A stretch of 64,000 bases of DNA from positions 124,001-188,000 of the forward strand of contig NZ_JAAOHY010000002.1 in assembly GCF_011308835.1 (NCBI RefSeq), written 5' to 3'. Shown piece by piece: positions 34,831 through 44,368 of the stretch. Position numbers and translations under genes: made by a program. The notes beneath the pieces were generated by a model. The model saw nothing but the letters and a program-made list of their open reading frames with translations. It did not search any database and had not been told where the DNA came from. The stretch's first letter is position 1. Each line of letters starts with the position of its first letter. This DNA is from Paracoccus xiamenensis. GTDB lineage: Bacteria > Pseudomonadota > Alphaproteobacteria > Rhodobacterales > Rhodobacteraceae.

Positions 34831-34904
34831 ATGCTTTCGGTGGCGCAGGGGGTGGAAGCCTGCACCGCTGTTGGATGTGGATATAGTCCCGGATTTGCCG
34901 GAAA

Positions 34905-35363
34905 TCAAGCTGAATCGCGGTTGTCCCGCCAGATGCGCCAGTTCAGCGCCGAGGCAAGCCCGACCCAGGCGAAATAGGGCAGCATCAGAAGTCCCGCAAT
35001 CAGGTCGATGCGCAGGAAGACCACGCAGGATATCGCCAGAACCAGCCAGAGCAGCGCAATGACGATCATTCCCATGCCCATCCGATGCGCCCCGAAGAAA
35101 ACCGGTGTCCACAGGGTGTTCAGCGCGATCTGCAAAGACCACAACGCCAGCCCCGGTGCGGGATTGTCGCTCAGCGCGACGCGCGTCGCCGCGATTGCCG
35201 ACGCGACGTAGAGCGCCGTCCAGACAATCGGAAAGGCCTTTTTCGGCGGCGTCCAGTCGGGTTTCTTGAGCGACTGATACCACGCCCCCGGCAGGAACAG
35301 GCTGCCAGTTGTTGCGGCAGCAGCGGCGGCTGAAAGGAAAACCAGAAAGTAAAATGCTGTCAT
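34905..35363 (-). CDS. tspO: TspO/MBR tryptophan-rich sensory protein
   Basis: 152 residues, five membrane helices. It has SLFLPGAWYQSLKKPDWTPP and the W-rich loops WTALYVAS, LALWSLQIALNTLWTPVFFGAH and ALNWRIWRDN typical of TspO. In Rhodobacter the homologue sits in the outer membrane and binds porphyrins, affecting redox regulation. Start at 35363 overlaps the pip stop by 4 bases (ATGA). Confidence 0.93.
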   Translation of the reverse strand: MTAFYFLVFLSAAAAAATTGSLFLPGAWYQSLKKPDWTPPKKAFPIVWTALYVASAIAATRVALSDNPAPGLALWSLQIALNTLWTPVFFGAHRMGMGMIVIALLWLVLAISCVVFLRIDLIAGLLMLPYFAWVGLASALNWRIWRDNRDSA

Positions 35364-36328
35364 GCGCTGTCGCCCCTCATCTCGTCCATGACCGCGACCA
35401 GTTCGGCGGCGATGCGCGGCTCGCTTAACGCATGGCCGGAAACCGGGATCAGGCGCAGCTTGCAGCCCGGCCAGCCCTTGGCCAGGCGCCAGGCGGCATC
35501 GGGCGGACACACCATGTCATAGCGGCCCTGCACGATCTGGCAGGGAATATGTTCGATCCGGGCGCGGTCACGCAGCAGCTGGCCTTCGTCCAGAAAGCAG
35601 CCGTTGCGGAAATAATGGCTTTCCAGCCGCGCAAATGCGCGCGCGTAATCCGAGGCCGCGCCGCCGGGATGGGCGATGTCCATGCCGGCCAGCCCGTTTT
35701 CCCACATCAGCCAGCGGCGGGCAAAGTGCCGCTCGGTCGCGTCATCGCCGGAAAACAGCCGGGCGTGATAGGCGGCGATCATGTCGCCCTGCTCCTCGGC
35801 CGGGATCGGGGCGCAGAATTCCGCCCAGCGGTCGGGCCAGAACCGCGCCGCGCCGCCGCCATAAAACCAGTTCAGCTCTGCCTGCTCGCCCAGAAAAACG
35901 CCGCGCAGGATCAGTGCGGTGACGGCCTGCGCGTGGGTCTGTGCGTAAGCCAGCGCCAGCGTCGCCCCCCAACTGCCGCCAAAGACGGCCCATTTGGCGA
36001 TGCCCAGCGTTTCCCGGATCTTCTCGATATCGGCGATCAGGTGGGGGGTGGTGTTTGCCTCGACGCTGGCATGGGGCTTGGACAAGCCGCAACCGCGCTG
36101 ATCGAACAGAACGATGCGGTAATGTTCGGGGTCGAAGAAGCGCCGCATGAACGGGCTGCATCCGCCGCCCGGACCGCCATGAAGCACCACGACCGGCCGG
36201 CCCCGGGGATTGCCCGACTGCTCGACATAAAGCGTATGGCCGTCGCCCACCTCGATCCGGTGCCGGTCGAAGGGTTCGTGATGGGGGTAAAGGCGTGCTG
36301 CGCCGATTTGCCCTGCTGTTCGATCCAT
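35360..36328 (-). CDS. pip: Prolyl aminopeptidase
   Basis: 322 residues, alpha/beta hydrolase S33 family. Marks: HGGPGGGCSPFMRRFFDPE (oxyanion region), GGSWGATLALAYAQTH (nucleophile Ser), and the catalytic His in SGHALSEPRI. Releases N-terminal proline from peptides; cytoplasmic. It is the first gene of a pip-tspO pair. Divergent from ubiG across 44 bases. Confidence 0.94.
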   Translation of the reverse strand: MDRTAGQIGAARLYPHHEPFDRHRIEVGDGHTLYVEQSGNPRGRPVVVLHGGPGGGCSPFMRRFFDPEHYRIVLFDQRGCGLSKPHASVEANTTPHLIADIEKIRETLGIAKWAVFGGSWGATLALAYAQTHAQAVTALILRGVFLGEQAELNWFYGGGAARFWPDRWAEFCAPIPAEEQGDMIAAYHARLFSGDDATERHFARRWLMWENGLAGMDIAHPGGAASDYARAFARLESHYFRNGCFLDEGQLLRDRARIEHIPCQIVQGRYDMVCPPDAAWRLAKGWPGCKLRLIPVSGHALSEPRIAAELVAVMDEMRGDSA

Positions 36329-36372
36329 GACTATCCTATATACGCCGCCGCAGGGGCGTGAAAGGACCGACC

Positions 36373-37113
36373 ATGACCACCGACAGCCGAGACCCGTCTG
36401 AAATCGCCAAATTCGAGGCGATGGCCGCCGAGTGGTGGGACCCGAAGGGCAAGTTCAAGCCGCTGCACATGATGAACCCGGTCCGGCTGGGCTATATCAC
36501 CACGCAGATCGCCACCGAATTCGGCCGCGACCTGAAATCGCCTCGGCCCTTTGAAGGTCTGCGGCTGCTGGATATCGGCTGTGGCGGCGGGTTGCTGTCC
36601 GAACCCATGGCGCGCTTGGGCGCGACGGTGATCGGTGCCGACGCCGCCGCGAAGAATATCGAGGTCGCCCGCCTTCATGCCCAGCAGGTCGGGCTGGACA
36701 TCGACTATCGCGCCGAAACCGCCGAGGCGCTGCTGGCCGCCGGTGAAAGATTCGATGTCGTTCTGGCCATGGAAATCGTCGAGCACGTGGCCGAACCGCC
36801 CGCTTTCGTCCAGACTTGCCATGACCTGCTGCGTCCCGGCGGTGTGCTGGTAATGTCGACGCTGAATCGCACCGCCCGCAGCTTTGCCGCCGCCATTGTC
36901 GGGGCCGAATGGGTGATGCGCTGGCTGCCCAAGGGCACGCATGAATGGGCGCGCTTCATCACGCCCGAGGAGCTTGCGGCGATGATGCAGAAATCCGGCC
37001 TGCGCGTGGTGGACCGGCGCGGAATGGTGTTCAACCCGCTCAGCTGGGGCTGGTCGCTGTCGGATCGCGACATGTCGGTGAACTATGCCGCGACGGGCGT
37101 GCGGGCCGCCTGA
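36373..37113 (+). CDS. ubiG: Ubiquinone biosynthesis O-methyltransferase UbiG
   Basis: 246 residues, SAM-dependent. It has the SAM motif [20 protein letters not shown] and the family signature [17 protein letters not shown] plus [16 protein letters not shown]. It catalyses two O-methylations in ubiquinone synthesis. AAAGGA precedes the ATG at 36373; a GTG at 36358 is five codons earlier and less likely. Confidence 0.95.
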   Translation: MTTDSRDPSEIAKFEAMAAEWWDPKGKFKPLHMMNPVRLGYITTQIATEFGRDLKSPRPFEGLRLLDIGCGGGLLSEPMARLGATVIGADAAAKNIEVARLHAQQVGLDIDYRAETAEALLAAGERFDVVLAMEIVEHVAEPPAFVQTCHDLLRPGGVLVMSTLNRTARSFAAAIVGAEWVMRWLPKGTHEWARFITPEELAAMMQKSGLRVVDRRGMVFNPLSWGWSLSDRDMSVNYAATGVRAA

Positions 37114-37206
37114 TTGCGCGTTTGACCTGACGTCCACGTCATCGCTTCCGCCGGTGTTGGCTTTATGCTACCCGGAGAATGCGTGTTTTTTGTGGATGCT
37201 TGCTAA

Positions 37207-38559
37207 GTGTCTGGTGATTGGTTTGACGATGTTTGGCAAGCGTCACATGACGCAACCTCTCCGGCGGTAAGTGCCGCGCCGCGCTTTCTGACATTTCAAC
37301 AGATCAACGGGATCGAACCGCCCGGCGATGATATGGGCGTCGTGCCGGCGGCACTTGCGGATATTCTGTTTCCGCCCGATCAGGACGGCGTTCACAACTA
37401 TGCGCTGCTGGACGCGGCGCGCATTCCCAGCCTGCCCGAGACGCTGGAAACCTCGCGTCTGGATCATGTCTGCCTGTTCCGGGGTGCCAGTTTCGAACAG
37501 ATGAAGCCGGTCGCGCCCTGGCTGGTTCGCCTGAACGACAGCGGCAAGTTCACCCGCAACCTGTTTCGCGCCTCGACCCGGCCGTGGCATCTTTGGGACA
37601 AGGGCGCAGGGATCTTCATCCGCAGTGCCGCCCCGCTAGAGGAGCTGTGCGCCCATCTGCGCCGCTTCACCAAGGTCAGCGACAGTGCAGGGAAATGGGT
37701 CTTCTTCCGCTTCTGGGATCCGCTTGTGGCGCAGATCTATTTCGGCGGCATGGCCGATCATCCCGAACGGATCGGGCAGATCTTCACGACGCCGTCGGGC
37801 CAGCGGATCGAGATGATCGTCCAGACCGGCCCGCAACAGATGCTGCGGATGACCCCCTCGGCAGTTCTGCCGCCCAGTCAGCCGCGCCGCGCTGTCACGT
37901 TCGAGGCCGCCGACATGGCCCTGCTGGCAGAGGTCAGTTATCGCGCGCTGTCGCGGCAGATCGCGCAGTGGCTGGCGCAGGAATATCCGGGCGATCTGGC
38001 CGACAGGTCTGCGACGCAGATGCAGGCAATCGGCGCGCATGTGGTGGCGACCGGGCGCTGGCTGGGCCTGACGATGAAGCAGGATTTCGCATTTCTGGCG
38101 CAGATGATGATGACCTCGGGCGGGTGGTTCCTGCATGACGGCACCCTGCCCGCGATGCATCCGCTGATTGCCGCGGGGCCGGCGCCAAGGGCCGGGGCGA
38201 TGGCCGCCGCCTATGCCGATTTGCAGGCGCAGAGCCCCCAGGCCGAACTGCTGGGCCAGTGGTCGGATCTGCGCGGTCATCTCGCTGAATTGCCCGACGA
38301 TCAGGTGCTGACCCAGAACCGCCTGCACGACCTGATCCAGACGTTCCTGCCCAAAACGGCGCGACAAGTGCCGCTTGCGCTTGCGTCGACCCGGAGGCGG
38401 CTGAAGGACTTTGCGCTGCTGGAGGAGATCACCGAGGGCAGGGCGATGCTGCTGGCGCTTTTATTCGGCCCGCGATTCTTCGAAGATCCTTTCAAGCCGT
38501 GGGCGCAGTCCGACCCCGAAGCGGCCATCGCAGCTGCATGGCGCATTTTGACAGAGTGA
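37207..38559 (+). CDS. DUF4123 domain protein, type VI effector chaperone-like
   Basis: 450 residues. Residues about 62-180 match DUF4123: NYALLDAARIPSLPETLE, then HVCLFRGASFEQMK, APWLVRLN, LWDKGAGIFIRS and FFRFWDPLVAQIYFGG. DUF4123 proteins load effectors onto VgrG spikes of type VI secretion systems. The rest is helical and lacks a toxin domain. It starts with GTG at 37207 and has no clear ribosome site. 19 bases before a metzincin-like gene. No VgrG, PAAR or tss gene is in the window. Confidence 0.8.
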   Translation: MSGDWFDDVWQASHDATSPAVSAAPRFLTFQQINGIEPPGDDMGVVPAALADILFPPDQDGVHNYALLDAARIPSLPETLETSRLDHVCLFRGASFEQMKPVAPWLVRLNDSGKFTRNLFRASTRPWHLWDKGAGIFIRSAAPLEELCAHLRRFTKVSDSAGKWVFFRFWDPLVAQIYFGGMADHPERIGQIFTTPSGQRIEMIVQTGPQQMLRMTPSAVLPPSQPRRAVTFEAADMALLAEVSYRALSRQIAQWLAQEYPGDLADRSATQMQAIGAHVVATGRWLGLTMKQDFAFLAQMMMTSGGWFLHDGTLPAMHPLIAAGPAPRAGAMAAAYADLQAQSPQAELLGQWSDLRGHLAELPDDQVLTQNRLHDLIQTFLPKTARQVPLALASTRRRLKDFALLEEITEGRAMLLALLFGPRFFEDPFKPWAQSDPEAAIAAAWRILTE

Positions 38560-38578
38560 GGTCGAAAGGTAATTGGTT

Positions 38579-39871
38579 ATGGCAACAGCGCAGGCGAACA
38601 CCCCGCCCGTTCAACCTCCGGCGACATGCCTGTCGGCAAACGCCCCGACCGGAACCGTCAGCGCGACGGTGGATTGCTGCCCCTTGGTGGCGACATTCGG
38701 CAATCCCGGCCCGATGGGGCCGCCCATCTATGGTTTTGACGCGCTCAGCAACCGCCCGTTCGATCCGCACGAGCGATTGGCGGCTTTGAATGCGGGCAAA
38801 CCCGACCCTGCGGCCAAGGGGGCAGCCAATTACTGGGACGAGCCGACTGCGGCCAAGACGTTGCCGGCCGACAGGGAAACCCTTGATGGGGCAGTCTGGG
38901 TGTCGGTGCCGCTGAATGGTGAAACCGCCGTGATGATCGAGTTGGTGGGTTGTTCCAGCACCGCGAACTGTAGCTATGAAATCGTGCCCTCGACAGTCGC
39001 GGCGATTGTCGACCCCAAGCCCGTTGGCGAGGGCAGCATGTTGAAGATCAGGGGATTGGCCGAAGGCGAGGCGAGCCTGAAGATGATGTGCCGGGGCAAG
39101 TTGGTCGGCTATTTCCATATCTGGTGCCGTAAAATGGCAACCATCAAGGTCGGTCTGGGCGGCATCTCGGTCCGCAGCGCGAAATATCGCAATCCGAATG
39201 ACGGCACCCGCCTGCATGTCAGGCAGGTGCCGGGGCTCAGCGAATATGCAGCCACCCTCAAGGAGCATCTGGATAAGGTCTACAGGCAGGCGCTGATAAG
39301 CTTCGATGTCCGCTATCTCGGCGATTTCGATGCCGATGCGGAGCCCCCGGCCATCAGGGCCGCAGCGCAGGGACTGGTCTTTGACGGGCCGGACGCGATT
39401 TTCGGCGCGGACGGGGACATCAATGATCGTCTTAGGCGCGTGCTTTTTGACAATGAGGATCTGCCCGAGTGGTGGCTGAAGTCACTGCGGCAGGTCGGCG
39501 ATCTGGCGCGCGCAAGTCTTGGCAGCCATGGCGCCAAGTCGATCTGGGTCATGCCGCAACCCAATAAGGGGGCAGCGGTCATGGGTGGATTTGCCGCGGG
39601 GCTCGGTTCGGATCACGTCTTCATCAACAAGATCGACGAAAGAGCGGCGCATATCGCGGCGCATGAACTTGGTCACGCGCTGGGGCTGGCCCACCCAATC
39701 GCCGCGCTTCAATATAATGAGGAACAATATCCGGAACGCCTGCGCGCCGAGGTCGCGTTCAAGAACCACGGTGCCTATCATCCGTCCGACCCAGAAAACC
39801 TTATGGGCAACAGGATGCCGGATAACGAAAACCTACTGTATCGACAGTGGAAGGCCTTGCCGCGCAGTTGA
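38579..39871 (+). CDS. Metzincin-type zinc protease, probable type VI effector
   Basis: 430 residues. The zinc site HELGHALGLAH (His362, Glu363, His366, His372) and the Met-turn NLMG (Met409) are complete. Upstream are two cysteine-bearing segments (Cys17, 33, 34, and Cys125, 131, 171, 183); the second, residues about 105-185, resembles a bacterial Ig-like fold. No signal peptide or membrane segment, as for T6SS cargo. Encoded next to its likely chaperone. No immunity gene is adjacent. GAAAGGT lies 8 bases before the ATG. Confidence 0.82.
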   Translation: MATAQANTPPVQPPATCLSANAPTGTVSATVDCCPLVATFGNPGPMGPPIYGFDALSNRPFDPHERLAALNAGKPDPAAKGAANYWDEPTAAKTLPADRETLDGAVWVSVPLNGETAVMIELVGCSSTANCSYEIVPSTVAAIVDPKPVGEGSMLKIRGLAEGEASLKMMCRGKLVGYFHIWCRKMATIKVGLGGISVRSAKYRNPNDGTRLHVRQVPGLSEYAATLKEHLDKVYRQALISFDVRYLGDFDADAEPPAIRAAAQGLVFDGPDAIFGADGDINDRLRRVLFDNEDLPEWWLKSLRQVGDLARASLGSHGAKSIWVMPQPNKGAAVMGGFAAGLGSDHVFINKIDERAAHIAAHELGHALGLAHPIAALQYNEEQYPERLRAEVAFKNHGAYHPSDPENLMGNRMPDNENLLYRQWKALPRS

Positions 39872-39934
39872 TCCGGAAGCCCGCAGGCAGAAACCGCGCG
39901 ACCGGAACGCCGTGGTCATGCTGCGCGAAAGCGC

Positions 39935-40318
39935 CTAGCGATCAGACGGATGGTTGACCCCGTCTGACCATGGCACCGGGTCGAGATCGCGGGGGTTCAC
40001 CCCCTCCAGCGCGCCGGCATTGACGCCATATTCGTTCGGGTTCGACCGCCGTTGGTGGTGGGTATAGATGCCACAATGCTTGCAGAAGTAATGCTTCGCG
40101 GTGTTGGTGCCGAACTGATACAGGCCTAGTGCGTCTTCACCCCTGACGATGCGGATGCCGTCCAGCGGCGCGCTGACCGCGACGGCACCGCGACGGCGGC
40201 AGAACGAACAGTCGCAGCGGCGCGCGGTGGCCAGCCCGTCGGACAGGGTCACCGCCAGCTCGACCGCGCCGCAATGGCAGGTCAGGCGGTGCGGGTTGTG
40301 AATCTCGGGCAGGGTCAT
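39935..40318 (-). CDS. GFA family zinc-binding protein (intact)
   Basis: 127 residues. CENP-V/GFA fold: LTCHCGAVELAV, CDCSFCRRR, and KHYFCKHCGIYTHH supply seven zinc cysteines. Function unknown for most members; some activate glutathione-formaldehyde adducts. Overlaps the rhomboid stop by 4 bases, so it is in that operon. Compare the frameshifted family member at 17836-18226. Confidence 0.88.
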   Translation of the reverse strand: MTLPEIHNPHRLTCHCGAVELAVTLSDGLATARRCDCSFCRRRGAVAVSAPLDGIRIVRGEDALGLYQFGTNTAKHYFCKHCGIYTHHQRRSNPNEYGVNAGALEGVNPRDLDPVPWSDGVNHPSDR

Positions 40319-41040
40319 CGGCGGACCTGCGGGACGCGGCTGCGGGTATATTCCACCGGCGGATGCGGCGGGTGGCCGTGCGTGCGGTTCCAGAAGCGGG
40401 GGCCGCCCCGGCGCAGAAACAACGGAACCGCCAGGATCATCCCCGCCACGAAACCACCAGCATGCGCCCAATAGGCGACGCCACTGTCGCCGCCCCAGGT
40501 CCAGAAGCTGCTGAACAATTGCAGCAGGAACCACAGGCCCAGCATGACCCAAGCCGGGATGGTCAGCATCTTGATATAGATGATGATGATCGCGATCACG
40601 TCGACGCGGGCCTTGGGGAACAGCAGCAGATAAGCCCCCATCACCCCGGCAATCGCGCCCGATGCGCCGACCATGGGGACGCCTTCGTTCGGGTTGGCGG
40701 CGATCTGTGCACCCGCCGCCGCCAGCCCACAAGCCAGATAGAAGACCAGAAACCCGACATGGCCCATCTGGTCTTCCAGATTGTCGCCGAAGATCCACAG
40801 GAACAGCATGTTTCCGGCGATATGCATCAGTCCCGCATGCAGGAACATATGCGTGACCAAACCCCACATGTTGTAGCCATTGACTACCGCCACCGGATAC
40901 AGCGCCAGCCTGTCCCACAGCTCGACCATGCCAATGGCCCAGGGCATGGTCAGCAGGAACATGACCACATTCAGGATGATCAGCCCGATGGTGACATAGG
41001 GCGTGCGCTCGGAAGGGTTATGGTCGCGAATGGGAAACAT
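40315..41040 (-). CDS. Rhomboid family intramembrane serine protease
   Basis: 241 residues, about six membrane helices. The catalytic Ser is in GASGAIAGVMGAYL, the catalytic His in YWAHAGGFVAGM, and the GNMLFLWIFGDNLED loop is also conserved. It cleaves membrane-spanning substrates. Followed in the same operon by the GFA gene. The 125 bases to gabT form the divergent control region. Confidence 0.93.
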   Translation of the reverse strand: MFPIRDHNPSERTPYVTIGLIILNVVMFLLTMPWAIGMVELWDRLALYPVAVVNGYNMWGLVTHMFLHAGLMHIAGNMLFLWIFGDNLEDQMGHVGFLVFYLACGLAAAGAQIAANPNEGVPMVGASGAIAGVMGAYLLLFPKARVDVIAIIIIYIKMLTIPAWVMLGLWFLLQLFSSFWTWGGDSGVAYWAHAGGFVAGMILAVPLFLRRGGPRFWNRTHGHPPHPPVEYTRSRVPQVRR

Positions 41041-41165
41041 CGGGGACTTTCATAGGCTTTTGGGGACGATGCCCGACCGAGGCCCCGCGTGCAAGCGGGG
41101 CCTGTTCGACTTCATTTCCCGACGCTAGGATCGCGCCCGACAGATTCCATTTAAGGGGGGAGCAA

Positions 41166-42434
41166 ATGTCCACGCTGACAGACCGCAAGAACGCTGCCAT
41201 TTCGCGCGGGGTGGGCATGACCACCCAGATCTATGCCGATCGCGCCGAAAACGCCGAGATCTGGGACAAGGACGGCAATCGCTATATCGACTTTGCCGCC
41301 GGGATCGCGGTGGTCAATACCGGGCATCGCCACCCGAAGGTGATGGCGGCGGTCAAGGACCAGCTGGATCGCTTCACCCATACCTGCCACCAGGTCGTGC
41401 CCTATGAAAACTATGTCGAACTGGCCGAGCGTCTGAACAGCCTGCTGCCGGGGGAAGAGCCGAAGAAGACCATCTTCGCCACCACCGGCGCCGAGGCGGT
41501 GGAAAACGCCATCAAGATCGCCCGCCACCATACCGGGCGGCCGGCGGTGATTTCCTTTGCCGGCGGCTTTCACGGCCGCACCTTCATGGGCATGGCGCTG
41601 ACCGGCAAGGTCCAGCCCTACAAGGCCGGCTTCGGGCCGATGATGAACGACATCTGGCACCTGCCCTTCCCGAACGAGCTGCACGGCGTCAGCCAGCAAG
41701 AGGCGCTGGATGCGCTCGACCGGCTGTTCAAGGCCGATCTGGAACCCGGCCGCGTCGCCGCGATCATCATCGAACCAGTGCAGGGCGAGGGCGGCTTCTA
41801 CGAAGTCCCGGCGGGCTTCATGCAGAAGCTGCGCGAGGTCTGCGATGCCCACGGCATCCTGATGATTGCTGACGAGGTGCAAACCGGCTTTGCCCGCACC
41901 GGCAAATTGTTCGCCATGGAACATCACGGCGTTGCCGCCGATATCACCACCATGGCCAAGGGTCTGGGCGGCGGTCTGCCGATTTCCGCCGTGACTGGCC
42001 GGGCCGAGGTGATGGACAGCCCCGGCCCCGGCGGCCTTGGCGGCACCTATGCCGGCAACCCCCTGGGCGTTGCCGCCGCCCATGCCGTGCTGGACGTGAT
42101 CGAAGAAGAACAGCTGTGCGACCGCGCCGAACGGCTGGGCCAGCGGCTGAAGCAGCGCCTTGCCGGTCTGCGCGACGAGGTGCCCGAGATCGTCGACATT
42201 CGCGGCCCCGGCTTTATGAACGCGGTCGAGTTCAACATCGCCGGCACCGACAAGCCAAACCCCGAAATGACCAACCGCGTCCGCGAGGAGGCGCTGAAGC
42301 GCAACCTCATCCTGCTGACCTGCGGGGTTTATGGCAATGTCGTCCGCTTCCTCGCGCCGCTGACCATTCAGGACGAGGTCTTCGCAGAGGCGCTGGATAT
42401 TCTGGAAGAAAGCGTCAAGGCCGCGCGCGGCTGA
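41166..42434 (+). CDS. gabT: 4-aminobutyrate-2-oxoglutarate transaminase
   Basis: 422 residues, PLP fold-type I. Marks: EPVQGEGGFYEVPAGFM, ADEVQTGFARTGKLFAMEH and the PLP lysine in TTMAKGLGGGLPISAVTG. It turns GABA to succinate semialdehyde. No succinate semialdehyde dehydrogenase is adjacent. AAGGGGGGA lies before the ATG. A strong hairpin 9 bases after the stop ends the transcript. Confidence 0.93.
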   Translation: MSTLTDRKNAAISRGVGMTTQIYADRAENAEIWDKDGNRYIDFAAGIAVVNTGHRHPKVMAAVKDQLDRFTHTCHQVVPYENYVELAERLNSLLPGEEPKKTIFATTGAEAVENAIKIARHHTGRPAVISFAGGFHGRTFMGMALTGKVQPYKAGFGPMMNDIWHLPFPNELHGVSQQEALDALDRLFKADLEPGRVAAIIIEPVQGEGGFYEVPAGFMQKLREVCDAHGILMIADEVQTGFARTGKLFAMEHHGVAADITTMAKGLGGGLPISAVTGRAEVMDSPGPGGLGGTYAGNPLGVAAAHAVLDVIEEEQLCDRAERLGQRLKQRLAGLRDEVPEIVDIRGPGFMNAVEFNIAGTDKPNPEMTNRVREEALKRNLILLTCGVYGNVVRFLAPLTIQDEVFAEALDILEESVKAARG

Positions 42435-42443
42435 TCGGGGTCT

Positions 42444-42473
42444 GGCCGGGCCATCGCGGCCCGGCCTGCTTTC
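42444..42473 (+). terminator. Terminator after gabT
   Basis: GGCCGGGCC-ATCGC-GGCCCGGCC, nine perfect pairs, followed by TGCTTTC. The T-run is weak. Confidence 0.55.
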
Positions 42474-42667
42474 GCGGCGCCCGTGCTGTGGGTTGCGGCG
42501 GTATTTCCGGGGCCAAACCCCGTTGCCCCTTGTATTGCGGCCATTGATGGATATGTGCGGCACCCGCCTGTCTTTACCCCGATGCGTATGCAGGCGGGGC
42601 TGGCCGGTGCCGATGGACAAGGCCAGAGTCGCGCACTAGCGTCCCGATGAAATTCAAGGAGTCGCCC

Positions 42668-43606
42668 ATGAGCGCGATCATCGAAGTCGACCATCTCAGC
42701 AAGCAATATCCGCGCGGCCCCAAGGCCCTGAACGATGTCTCGCTGAGCATTGACGAAGGCGAGATCGTCGCCATGCTGGGCCCGAACGGTGCCGGCAAGA
42801 CAACGCTGATTTCCATCATCTGCGGGCTGGTGGTGCCAACAGGCGGCACGGTTCGCGTAGGCGGCCATGACATCCGCGACGACTGGCGCGCGGCGCGCAA
42901 GCTGATCGGGCTGGTGCCGCAGGAAATCACGCTGGAACCGTTCGAGACGGTGCTGAACACCGTGCGCTTTACCCGCGGTCTTTACGGCGCGCCGCCTGAC
43001 GACGCCTATCTGGAAAAGGTGCTGCGCAGCCTGTCGCTGTGGGACAAGCGCGATGCCGCCACGCGCGAGTTGTCGGGCGGCATGAAGCGCCGCGTGCTGA
43101 TCGCCAAGGCGCTGTCACATAACCCGAAAGTTCTGTTTCTGGATGAACCCACGGCGGGCGTCGACGTGGCCCTGCGCCGCGAAATGTGGCAGGTGGTCGA
43201 TCAGTTGCGCCGTGACGGGGTGACGATCATCCTGACCACCCATTACCTTGAAGAGGCCGAGGAAATGGCTGACCGTATAGGCGTTATCAACAAGGGCAAC
43301 CTGCTGCTGATGAAGCCCACGGCCGAACTGATGGGCGAATTTGGCAAGAAGCACCTGACGATCGATCTGTACGAGCCCCTGCCCGCCTGCCCGCCCGAAC
43401 TGGCCGAACGCGGCATCACCTTGTCCGCGGATGGCCGCAGTCTGGGCTATGATTACGATACCCGCTCGGACCGGACCGGAATCGCGCATCTGCTGGCCGA
43501 TCTGGCGCGGCTGGGCATTCAGGTCCGCGACGTGGCGACCAAGCAATCCAGCCTTGAAGAGGTGTTCATGTCCCTTGTGACCGACAAGGCGGAGGACGCC
43601 GCATGA
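42668..43606 (+). CDS. ABC-2 type exporter, ATP-binding subunit (YadG-like)
   Basis: 312 residues. Walker [14 protein letters not shown]-loop LVPQEITLE, signature [13 protein letters not shown], Walker [13 protein letters not shown] and a switch His (TTHYLEE). Start 42668 follows AAGGAG. The permease follows with a 4-base overlap, so they form one exporter, similar to E. coli YadGH. Substrate unknown. Confidence 0.92.
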   Translation: MSAIIEVDHLSKQYPRGPKALNDVSLSIDEGEIVAMLGPNGAGKTTLISIICGLVVPTGGTVRVGGHDIRDDWRAARKLIGLVPQEITLEPFETVLNTVRFTRGLYGAPPDDAYLEKVLRSLSLWDKRDAATRELSGGMKRRVLIAKALSHNPKVLFLDEPTAGVDVALRREMWQVVDQLRRDGVTIILTTHYLEEAEEMADRIGVINKGNLLLMKPTAELMGEFGKKHLTIDLYEPLPACPPELAERGITLSADGRSLGYDYDTRSDRTGIAHLLADLARLGIQVRDVATKQSSLEEVFMSLVTDKAEDAA

Positions 43607-44367
43607 TCAACCGGGGCGCGGTGCGCGCGATCTACACCCATGAAATGACGCGCTTCTTCCGCACGGTGTGGCAATCCATCGCCTCGCCGGTGCTGTCGAC
43701 GGTGCTGTACTTTGTGGTCTTCGGCGCTGCCATCGGCGGCCGTATCCAGGCGGTCGAGGGTATCCCTTACGGCGCTTTCATCGTGCCGGGTCTGATGATG
43801 CTGACAGTGTTGCAGCAATCGGTGTCCAACTCCGCATTCGGGATCTATTTCCCGAAGTTCTCGGGCACGATCTATGAATATCTCGTGGCCCCCGCGGGCT
43901 GGATCGAGGTCACCGCCGGCTTTGTCGGGGCCGCCGCCAGCAAATCCATCCTGATCGCGCTGATCATCCTGCTGACCAGCTTCTTCTTCGTCGGGGTGCA
44001 TATCGCGCATCCTTTCTGGATGCTGGCCTTCCTGTTCCTGACCGCCTTCGCCTTTTCGCTGCTGGGCTTCATCATCGGGCTGTGGGCGAAGAATTTCGAG
44101 CAGCTTCAGATCGTGCCGATGATGGTCATCACGCCGCTGGTTTTCCTTGGTGGCGCCTTCTATTCGGCCTCGATGCTGCCGCCGTTCTGGGAGGCGGTGG
44201 CCAAGATGAACCCGGTGCTTTACCTGATTTCCGGTTTCCGCTGGTCATTCTTCGGCCTCGCTGACGTGCCGGTCGGGCTGTCGCTGCTGGCGGTTGGGCT
44301 GATGATCGTCGTCTGCCTTGGCACGATAGCCTGGATCTTCCGCACCGGTTGGCGCCTCCGCGAATAG
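43603..44367 (+). CDS. ABC-2 type exporter, permease subunit (YadH-like)
   Basis: 254 residues with six predicted membrane helices. Marks: [20 protein letters not shown] (family loop), and [20 protein letters not shown] and [18 protein letters not shown] overlap with the ATPase gene. Possible substrates are hydrophobic or antibiotic compounds; none can be named. Ends 1 base before the convergent periplasmic gene. Confidence 0.92.
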   Translation: MINRGAVRAIYTHEMTRFFRTVWQSIASPVLSTVLYFVVFGAAIGGRIQAVEGIPYGAFIVPGLMMLTVLQQSVSNSAFGIYFPKFSGTIYEYLVAPAGWIEVTAGFVGAAASKSILIALIILLTSFFFVGVHIAHPFWMLAFLFLTAFAFSLLGFIIGLWAKNFEQLQIVPMMVITPLVFLGGAFYSASMLPPFWEAVAKMNPVLYLISGFRWSFFGLADVPVGLSLLAVGLMIVVCLGTIAWIFRTGWRLRE

Positions 44368-44368
44368 G

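Noticed and set aside
39872..39934. Immunity gene after the metzincin
   Set aside because: Only 63 bases before a convergent gene; no small ORF with a ribosome site.
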